DNA from: JANLQX01 sp031368095
GTDB lineage: Bacteria > Actinomycetota > Acidimicrobiia > Acidimicrobiales > JANYDT01
Assembly: GCA_031368095.1 (NCBI GenBank)
Contig: JANLQX010000433.1
Location: forward strand, 1-11,949
Reading direction: 5' to 3'
DNA: 11,949 nt
The notes beneath the pieces are model-generated. The model worked only from the letters and a program-made list of their open reading frames with translations. It was not told where the DNA came from and searched no databases. A program made the position numbers and the translations under genes. This document shows, in pieces, positions 6,145-11,949 of this stretch. The first letter of the stretch is position 1, and every line of letters starts with the position of its first letter.

Positions 6145-7398
6145 TCAGATTCTCCCTGTGAACGAGTAGGCGGTTTCTTGGTGTTCGGCGAGATCGAGGC
6201 CCTCGGCCTCGGCTTCCTCGGACACTCGCAACCCGATGGTCTTGTGGATCGCCATGGCGATCACGAACGAGAAGAAGCCGGACCATGCGAGGGTGGCACC
6301 GGAAGCGATCAGCTGGGTGATCAGTAATTTCGTCCCGCCGCCGTTGAACAAACCATCTGCACCGAGGCCGTTGACGCTCTTGGTGGCGAAGAACCCGAGC
6401 AGCAGCGAGCCGAGGAGGCCACCGATGAGGTGGACGCCGATCACGTCGAGCGCGTCATCGAGTTTCAGGATGGACTTGAGCTTGAGGCCGAGGTAGCAAA
6501 CAACGCCAGCGATAGCCCCGATCATCAACGCGCTCATTGTGTTCACGAACCCAGCACACGGAGTGATGGCGACCAGACCGGCCACGGCGCCCGACGCCGC
6601 GCCAAGCGTGGTTGCATGACCGCCCTTGACCCGCTCCGCGACAAGCCATGTGCACATCGCCGCGGCGGCCGCGATGTGGGTATTCATGAACGCCTGCGCC
6701 GCGAGGTCGTTCGCTCCCAGTGCCGAACCGGCGTTGAAGCCGAACCAGCCAAACCACAAGATGCCCGTGCCGAGAAGCGTGAGGGGGAGCGAATGGGGTG
6801 GCATGGGCTCTCTGCCGTGCCCGCGGCGATTGCCGATGACCTTCACGAGAACGAGGGCGGCGATGCCGGCATTGATGTGGACAACCGCTCCACCAGCGAA
6901 GTCGAGCGCGCCTCGTTTGAACAGCCATCCGGTCGGGCTGAACACCCAGTGGGCGATCGGTGCATACACGATGAGCAACCACAGCGAGATGAACAGGGCA
7001 TAGGCGCTGAACTTGAGCCGATCGGCGGTCGCACCGGTGATGAGCGCCGGGGTGATGATCGCGAACATCATTTGGTAGGCGACGAAGAGCAGCGGCGGGA
7101 TGACAAGCGCAAAGTCGCCGGTGTACCCGGGGAGGCCCTTGGCGACGTCAGCGAGGCCGAGGAAATCGAGGTTGCCGATGAAGCCACCACCATCACCGAA
7201 GGCAAGTGAGAATCCCACCAGGACCCACAGCACGCTGATGATTCCCATGGCAAAGAAGTTCTGCATGAGCATGCCGAGCACGTGGCGGGCTCGGACCATG
7301 CCGCCGTAGAAGAACGCCAGACCGGGCGTCATGAACAGGACGAGAGCGGCGGAGACGAGTACCCAGGCGGTACTTCCGGCGTCGATGGCTGCGAGCAT
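6145..7398 (-). CDS. amt: Ammonium transporter Amt
   Basis: 417 residues with eleven hydrophobic segments expected. It conducts ammonium/ammonia across the cytoplasmic membrane as a trimer and is gated by GlnK. Landmarks: TPGLAFFYGGMVR (24-36), AYQMMFAIITPALITGA (107-123), Trp151, Asp167 in LDFAGGAVVHINAG (166-178), twin-His residues His174 and His323 (GVHLIGG), and WFGFNAGSALGAN (218-230) with Ser225 matching E. coli Ser219. The cytoplasmic tail after residue 388 (GLRVSEEAEAEGLDLAEH) is the GlnK-docking type. ATG 7398 follows a GAGG at nine bases. It is the first gene of amt-glnK-glnD and has a GlnR-type box 67 bp upstream. No key residue is missing. Confidence 0.97.
   Translation of the reverse strand: MLAAIDAGSTAWVLVSAALVLFMTPGLAFFYGGMVRARHVLGMLMQNFFAMGIISVLWVLVGFSLAFGDGGGFIGNLDFLGLADVAKGLPGYTGDFALVIPPLLFVAYQMMFAIITPALITGATADRLKFSAYALFISLWLLIVYAPIAHWVFSPTGWLFKRGALDFAGGAVVHINAGIAALVLVKVIGNRRGHGREPMPPHSLPLTLLGTGILWFGWFGFNAGSALGANDLAAQAFMNTHIAAAAAMCTWLVAERVKGGHATTLGAASGAVAGLVAITPCAGFVNTMSALMIGAIAGVVCYLGLKLKSILKLDDALDVIGVHLIGGLLGSLLLGFFATKSVNGLGADGLFNGGGTKLLITQLIASGATLAWSGFFSFVIAMAIHKTIGLRVSEEAEAEGLDLAEHQETAYSFTGRI
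6151..6157 (-). promoter_or_regulatory. Ribosome binding site of glnK
   Basis: AGGGAGA on the minus strand, eight bases before ATG 6142 and inside the last codons of amt. It fixes the 112-residue GlnK start and implies independent ribosome loading within the amt-glnK-glnD transcript. Confidence 0.65.
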
Positions 7399-7570
7399 GG
7401 GAGCGGACCTCGGCGCGGACAGTGTCGGAGGGTGGCCGCGGCGGACTCAGGTTGCCTGGCCCGCGTTTCTTGATTGTGTACCGATTGTTTCGGCAGTGTG
7501 AACGAGTTCGGTTTTCGGTGGCTGCCGATGACGCGTTTCGCCGACCATTCGGTCGGTCACGGACGCGAGT
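7399..7570 (-). promoter_or_regulatory. amt leader and promoter region
   Basis: 172 bp between the upstream DUF2690-type gene and amt. It contains the GlnR-like box (7465-7502). Between the box and the start codon lies a 66-bp GC-rich stretch, read on the minus strand, that includes the likely transcription start. No unmistakable -10 hexamer is visible, as is common in high-GC actinobacteria. I see no terminator with a T-tract for the upstream gene. Confidence 0.5.
7465..7502 (-). promoter_or_regulatory. GlnR-type double box upstream of amt
   Basis: Read on the minus strand: TTCAC-n6-GAAAC-n6-TACAC-n6-GAAAC, four pentamers each exactly 11 bp from the next. The GlnR consensus in Streptomyces and mycobacteria is gTnAC-n6-GaAAC, usually doubled. 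Both GAAAC half-sites are perfect, and the two a-type sites keep the final AC (TTCAC also keeps the T). The spacing matches without adjustment. The box ends 67 bp before the amt ATG, a usual place for GlnR activation under nitrogen limitation. That GlnR exists in this genome is inferred; its gene is not in the window. Confidence 0.72.
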
Positions 7571-8044
7571 TCAGCCGGCGGTTGCGCAGTTGGTCTTGAC
7601 CACCGCGCCGTTGTTGAAACTGGTTCGCCCGCAGGCGTTGATTGCTGAACCAGATCGCATCTTTGAGTAGACGAATCCCGAGCCCAGCTTCGTGCGCTTC
7701 GTGCTCGTCTTATAGCCACCCATGTAGGCCGTGGCAGTGGTGACCGCAGCGGTGCCTCCGGCCGACGAAGTGACACGGGCCCAGGAGGCATTGCAGCGGC
7801 GGGAGTATCGAAGGGTCACGACCTGTCGGCCAAACGTGCCGCCCGACGCTCGGTCTTCGTCAACCACGTTGTTGATACTCACGGCGTCAGCGGCGCAGCG
7901 CATGGCTACCGGGCTCTTGCTGTTGCACCCGGTTCCTCGGCAACCGACGCTTGGTGCGGCGGCGGCGACGTTGGGCGAGCCAACGGTGACGGCGATCGTC
8001 AGGGCGAGCGCAGCAGCCAGTCGGGTCAGACGCAGTGGATTCAC
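7571..8044 (-). CDS. Secreted cysteine-containing protein, DUF2690-like
   Basis: 157 residues from GTG 8044, which follows GAAGGAG (8050-8056) by five bases; the frame is open 29 codons further up but with no comparable ribosome site. Residues 1-30 are a clear signal peptide (NPLRLTRL, a hydrophobic core, then AAAAPS). The mature protein has six cysteines: 35, 40, 50, 84, 138 and 153, suggesting three disulfides. The pattern CRGTGCNSKSP, then C50-AADAV, then VVTLRYSRRCNASWARV, matches my memory of DUF2690 (Pfam PF10901), an actinobacterial extracellular family of unknown function. The C-terminal part is Thr/Ser/Gly-rich and may be less ordered. It lies 87 bp after the STAND gene on the same strand, so cotranscription is possible. 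No enzymatic motif is visible. Confidence 0.8.
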   Translation of the reverse strand: MNPLRLTRLAAALALTIAVTVGSPNVAAAAPSVGCRGTGCNSKSPVAMRCAADAVSINNVVDEDRASGGTFGRQVVTLRYSRRCNASWARVTSSAGGTAAVTTATAYMGGYKTSTKRTKLGSGFVYSKMRSGSAINACGRTSFNNGAVVKTNCATAG

Positions 8045-8049
8045 GGTTG

Positions 8050-8056
8050 CTCCTTC
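8050..8056 (-). promoter_or_regulatory. Ribosome binding site that sets the DUF2690-like start
   Basis: GAAGGAG on the minus strand, five bases before GTG 8044. The signal peptide begins directly at that codon, so the longer frame running to 8131 is rejected. Confidence 0.7.
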
Positions 8057-8131
8057 GTCGAACGGATTCATCGGTACACATAGGAACACTGCCACATCGG
8101 GCCGACCGAAGGCGGAATCTGGTACGTGCAC

Positions 8132-11100
8132 TTATGGATTTGGCGAGTCGCCCTTCGCCGTCGGGCAGGTCTTGCGGTACGGGCCGAGCTGAGCGAGGTA
8201 GGTGCGCCACTCGTTTCGGGTCAAGTTGCGCCCGGCGAGTTGACAGGCTGCCGCGACCCAACGATCCGGGCGGAGATCCCACATCGAGACCCCGGCGACT
8301 CCACCGTTCGAGACGGCGAGCGTTTTCCCGTCGCTCGTCAATCCGACGCCACCGGCGATGCCGTCGGTGGCCTGAATCGTCATGGTGTCACCAATGCGTT
8401 GCGCGCTCTCCACGTCGATAAGCGACACCGTGTTGTCGTTGCCCCGCACCAGCAGCATCGAGCCGCTCGCATCGAACGTCATGAACGAGCTGAGCCCTCG
8501 AGACCCCGGCAGCTCGCGGATCGACCGAAGAGTCTTTGGGTCGACGAGGGAGATATTGCCGGAAACGTCGGACACGGCCAGTCGTCCGCGTCGGTCGGTG
8601 ACGACGGCACCGACCCCTTTGGTCGTGCCCTTGGCCAACAACTTGCCGGTCGTGGCGTCGAACATGCTGAGGCCCATATTGGGCCCGGCGGCGTAGATGC
8701 GCCGGTGGTCGGGTGACACGGCGACGGAGTAGACCGGATTCTTTACGTTGATCTCACGGAGCTGCGATCCGTCGCGCATGTCGACGAGCACGATGCGACC
8801 GGAGAGCGGGCCGGTCGTGATGCCGATTGCGCCCAACACGCCGTCGCCACTTCCCGCCATGGCCGTGGGCACGTTGCTCTGTGACGTGCTGGGTGTCTGC
8901 TTCAAAACGAGCTGCTTGTGCGTCGTCGGGTTATACACGCCGCTCGTGCGATCTCCGAAGATCCCGGCAACGACGCTTCCGATAGTTCGCGCCAACAAGA
9001 ACGTCGGGGCGCCATCGATGGCGCGGTCGTGCGTCGGATCCCACAGTTCGGGGGCTTGATTGAAGGGAATCGGCTGTCCGGTCGGTTTGCTCACCACCAT
9101 GGAGCCGCCATCCACGAGTCCGATCAGGCCGTGGCCTCGTGCCGCCACCCGTTGAATCGGCCCTCCGCCGTCGATCGCCCACCGCGTGAATTGTCCGCTG
9201 TTGATGCCAAAGGCGATGAGCACCGCAGTCTGCGGCGTCTCGATGACGTTGAGGTGACCCACCCACCCCTCCTGGCTTTCCCGTACCCTCCCGGTGCGCC
9301 CGCCAGTGGCCAGGAAGCGCTCGGTGACCGAACCGAAGTAGTCGCCGCACCACAGCCGATCGTGCGCTGCGCTGAACACGAAATGCGCGCAGTCGCCGTA
9401 GCCGTAGTTCGGGCCATCGAGCTTCCAGTCGACGGTCCCACTGGAAACTTCGACGCGCGCAATCGACCCGGTCTGCAGGTGCGAAACGGGATCAATGAAG
9501 GTGTTTCCCAGCACCATGAATGTTCCGTCGTCGCTGAACTGGATATCGCCGGCGACATGCATCGGGACCGTCATGGTCCGTTCCACGGCAAACGTCTCTG
9601 GGTTCAGCACGCGCACCGTATCGCCCAGGGAACCGATGAAGAGTCGGCCGTCTGGCGCAAAGGTCGCCGCCACGCGGAATACTTCGAGCGGTGTATCGGG
9701 AGGCCCGGCGATGAGGGCCAACCGCTCGCCCGAACGAGTATCGAAGATCAGTGTCGTGGCATCGGTTGGCGCGGTGATGACCAACCGCGTGCCGGTGTTG
9801 TTGACGGCCAACCCGGCGTAGCCGAAGTAGCTGGGTGCCCGGGCGTCGATGACGGGACCGACTTGCTTGTTCGTGGTGAGGTCGAAGACGCCGGTGCGCA
9901 CGAGCCCGCCCTTGACGTACATCTGCTCGGCGGCGAAGCGCCCGTTGGGGCTCACCGCCAGTGTCATATCGCCAACGAGATCGGTCGAGACCGGCGCAAG
10001 TTGGGCCTTGACTTTCAGCGTTTGTGCATCCATCCGGACCGGCCCGCTCCATCGACGCTCGCCGACCGGGCCATCTTCTGGGTATCCGGCCACCAGCAGG
10101 TCGGTCGTGCCGGGGATGGCGAGTCCGGTGGTTGATAGGAGTCCGGGGCGCTTGACGTAACCGAGAAATCCCGGATCGAATGTGAACGTACCAAATAGCG
10201 CAGAGCGCGTGTCCGCCGTCGGTGCCCGCTTCCACGCCTCCACGGCCAGCAATGCCGCGAGGTCTCGTTCCGATGACCGCAGCGCAAGGGACTTGCCGGC
10301 CAGCGTTGAAATCAAGGACTTGGTTTCCGACGATGCCGCTGCTGCTCGTTGTACTTCAGCCACTCGTCGCGCCCGTGTCGCTGAGCGCCGCTGCACCCAC
10401 GCCGTCGACCCGGCGATGAGGGCACCAACGAGCAGAAGAGCAATCCCGACAAGAGCGCGTCGCAGCCGACGGTTCTGACGACGCTCTTCGGCGAGTCGCC
10501 GAAGAGTCTCGTTGGCCTCAGTCGCCTCGTGTTGCTGCGATGCAATCAGGAACGTTTGCTCCGTCTCGGTGAGCGCATTAGCCCGAGTCGATGCGAGGTC
10601 ACTCGCCACGGCGAGACGAGGCCCACGGTAGAGGTCGCCATCGTTGCGATTGCCCGACTCCCACGCGGCACTTGCCGTCGTGAGGTTCCGCAGCTCGCGT
10701 ATCCACGCCCGCTCGTCCGTGAGCCATCCGCGCAGCCTCGGCCACGATCGGAGCAGGACCTCATGGGCAACTTCGAGGGTGGGCTCTCGCGTGAGTCGGT
10801 CATGATCGATCGTCAACAGACGTCGGCCCACGAATGCTTCGATCACGGTCCCGGGCACGCCCACCAATTCGCTCATCGGTACGCGTCGACGGGTGTCCTC
10901 ACTTCCTTCGCCGGGGGTGACGAGGCGGGTGAACAGTCGACGAACGGCCGTGGTGTCGCCTGGTGAAAGACCGTCGGTTATCTCGTCGGCCTGACGGTTG
11001 AGCGCGCCGGCCAGTCCACCGATGCTTTCGTATGCGGGCAGCGCAATCGTGGACCCTTGGCGTTGTTCGAAGAGTTCGGCCAGCGTGAATGAAAGCAGCG

Positions 11101-11949
11101 GTAGTGCGCCGGGTTGGTTCGCCGCCTCCGAAACCAGACTGGAAACGAGAGGTGCCTCAAACCGAACGCCGACTCGTGCCGCCGGTGCCGTGATCACGTC
11201 GTGGAGTTCGCCCACCGTCATCGGGGGAACAACGAACGTGTGGTCGGCAATCATCGGACCGATCGCCGGGTCGCCGAGCGGACGGTCGAAGAAGTCAGCG
11301 CGGATCGTGGCCACGATCCGGATTCGCTCCGTCGACAGGGCGAACGCCAACACGGCGGAAAAGGACCGACGGACAACGGGTTCGACCAGGGTCCACAACA
11401 CTTCGAACTGGTCCACGATGATCGCTATCGCAACGTTCCGAACGAGCGTGCTCCCTTGTGCGGCGACGGCGGTGACAGCGTCGCGGATGCCACCGGATCG
11501 TCGCAGCGCGTCGGCGTGTATCAGGTCGGCGGTTCGGTCGGTGGCAATCTGTTCGAGCGCCGCACTAAGCGACGCGAATGGATCACGACCGGGTGTCATA
11601 ACGACAACAAGCGCCCCTGCTTCACGCAGATGTGGCACCAGCCCAGCGATGACCAGCGAGCTCTTGCCGGAACCCGATGGACCGATGACGCACGTGAATT
11701 CATCTCGGTTGACACTCTCGCGGAGTTGCGTGACGAGGACGGCGCGACCGTAGAAGTCCTCGGCATCAGCCTCGCCGAACGGCCGCAGACCCTTGTACGG
11801 ATTCGCCACCACGCGCAGTGGCCCGGAAGCGGTGTATTTGGCGTCGACGACGGGAGGCGCATCGGGCGTCAGCGTGGATCGCGAGTCGAACTCGGCCGCA
11901 TCGAGTGCGGAACGTCGGGCGTGAACGAAGGCTTGCACGAGGGCGTCGA
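8132..11949 (-). CDS. nSTAND1 NTPase with transmembrane helix and C-terminal beta-propeller, 5' end outside window
   Basis: At least 1268 codons. A GTG at 11938 could start it, but the frame stays open to the window end, so an N-terminal domain is probably cut off; relatives carry SARP/BTAD, TIR, protease or kinase domains there. Residues below are numbered from that GTG. ANPYKGLRPFGEADAEDFYG (45-64) opens the nSTAND1 module. Walker A is GPSGSGKS (86-93), Walker B IIVDQFEVLW (173-182; family usually DQFEEL), then ATIRADFFDR (210-219). A charged coiled-coil-like stretch (463-495) leads into one membrane helix (about 496-514). Residues ~580-1225 have WD40-like repeats such as FAPDGRLFIGSLGDTVRVL and TSDGKTLAVSNGG...SMWDL, probably one or two propellers. 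The tail has RNLTRNEW (1237-1244) and YRKTCP (1254-1259), which recur in this family. Likely a membrane-linked ligand sensor; output unknown. Confidence 0.88.
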   Translation of the reverse strand, partial: DALVQAFVHARRSALDAAEFDSRSTLTPDAPPVVDAKYTASGPLRVVANPYKGLRPFGEADAEDFYGRAVLVTQLRESVNRDEFTCVIGPSGSGKSSLVIAGLVPHLREAGALVVVMTPGRDPFASLSAALEQIATDRTADLIHADALRRSGGIRDAVTAVAAQGSTLVRNVAIAIIVDQFEVLWTLVEPVVRRSFSAVLAFALSTERIRIVATIRADFFDRPLGDPAIGPMIADHTFVVPPMTVGELHDVITAPAARVGVRFEAPLVSSLVSEAANQPGALPLLSFTLAELFEQRQGSTIALPAYESIGGLAGALNRQADEITDGLSPGDTTAVRRLFTRLVTPGEGSEDTRRRVPMSELVGVPGTVIEAFVGRRLLTIDHDRLTREPTLEVAHEVLLRSWPRLRGWLTDERAWIRELRNLTTASAAWESGNRNDGDLYRGPRLAVASDLASTRANALTETEQTFLIASQQHEATEANETLRRLAEERRQNRRLRRALVGIALLLVGALIAGSTAWVQRRSATRARRVAEVQRAAAASSETKSLISTLAGKSLALRSSERDLAALLAVEAWKRAPTADTRSALFGTFTFDPGFLGYVKRPGLLSTTGLAIPGTTDLLVAGYPEDGPVGERRWSGPVRMDAQTLKVKAQLAPVSTDLVGDMTLAVSPNGRFAAEQMYVKGGLVRTGVFDLTTNKQVGPVIDARAPSYFGYAGLAVNNTGTRLVITAPTDATTLIFDTRSGERLALIAGPPDTPLEVFRVAATFAPDGRLFIGSLGDTVRVLNPETFAVERTMTVPMHVAGDIQFSDDGTFMVLGNTFIDPVSHLQTGSIARVEVSSGTVDWKLDGPNYGYGDCAHFVFSAAHDRLWCGDYFGSVTERFLATGGRTGRVRESQEGWVGHLNVIETPQTAVLIAFGINSGQFTRWAIDGGGPIQRVAARGHGLIGLVDGGSMVVSKPTGQPIPFNQAPELWDPTHDRAIDGAPTFLLARTIGSVVAGIFGDRTSGVYNPTTHKQLVLKQTPSTSQSNVPTAMAGSGDGVLGAIGITTGPLSGRIVLVDMRDGSQLREINVKNPVYSVAVSPDHRRIYAAGPNMGLSMFDATTGKLLAKGTTKGVGAVVTDRRGRLAVSDVSGNISLVDPKTLRSIRELPGSRGLSSFMTFDASGSMLLVRGNDNTVSLIDVESAQRIGDTMTIQATDGIAGGVGLTSDGKTLAVSNGGVAGVSMWDLRPDRWVAAACQLAGRNLTRNEWRTYLAQLGPYRKTCPTAKGDSPNP

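Noticed and set aside
6143..6286. N-terminal extension of GlnK
   Set aside because: The extra 48 codons are the 3' end of amt read in another frame. PII proteins are 112 residues and start MKL, and ATG 6142 has its own ribosome site.
8045..8131. Longer start for the DUF2690-like protein
   Set aside because: The added residues precede a complete signal peptide, and only GTG 8044 has a ribosome site at the right distance.
8918..10135. 405-codon plus-strand frame opposite the STAND gene
   Set aside because: No domain, Arg/Gly/Asp-rich shadow composition, while the opposite strand encodes a coherent nSTAND1/propeller protein.

Overview
The window is GC-rich and densely coded. Several traits point to a high-GC actinobacterium: frequent GTG starts, a tRNA-Cys 3' half without an encoded CCA, an amt-glnK-glnD cluster behind a GlnR-like box, a DUF2690-type secreted protein and a large nSTAND1/beta-propeller protein. 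A deep-branching class such as Acidimicrobiia would fit, but the sequence does not prove it.

Left edge (1-174): positions 90-130 match the 3' half of a tRNA-Cys(GCA) gene, from the anticodon loop to discriminator U73. No 5' half precedes it. This is what a tRNA-targeting integrative element leaves at its far end, so the element would lie to the left of the window. Three GTTCCC repeats at exact 11-bp spacing lie on that side.

Left block, + strand (175-3272): a PadR-like regulator, then modA-modB-modC, a molybdate ABC importer whose genes are joined by GTGA overlaps. The regulator-modA gap holds two copies of a 13-bp dyad 22 bp apart. ModC lacks the C-terminal MOP/TOBE domain, so molybdate feedback through the ATPase is not expected.

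Convergent junction (3273-3484): no intact gene. On the minus strand this gap carries two decayed copies, 63 bp apart, of the same C-terminal tail that ends the large STAND protein at the right of the window.

Nitrogen block, - strand (7398 down to 3485): amt, glnK and glnD in transcription order, nearly contiguous. These are an ammonium channel, its PII regulator and the PII-modifying enzyme. A four-element GlnR-type box (7465-7502) lies 67 bp upstream of amt. GlnK and GlnD both depart from family consensus in active or effector-binding loops.

Right block, - strand (11949 down to 7571): a 1268-codon nSTAND1 NTPase with a coiled coil, one transmembrane helix and a C-terminal beta-propeller region. 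Its reading frame is still open at the window edge, so its N-terminal domain is missing. It is followed by a small secreted six-cysteine DUF2690-type protein.

Working together: molybdate uptake (a cofactor need of nitrate reductases, among other enzymes) and ammonium sensing sit tail to tail. The STAND/DUF2690 pair looks like a separate signalling or defence-like unit whose relatives left debris in the modC-glnD gap.
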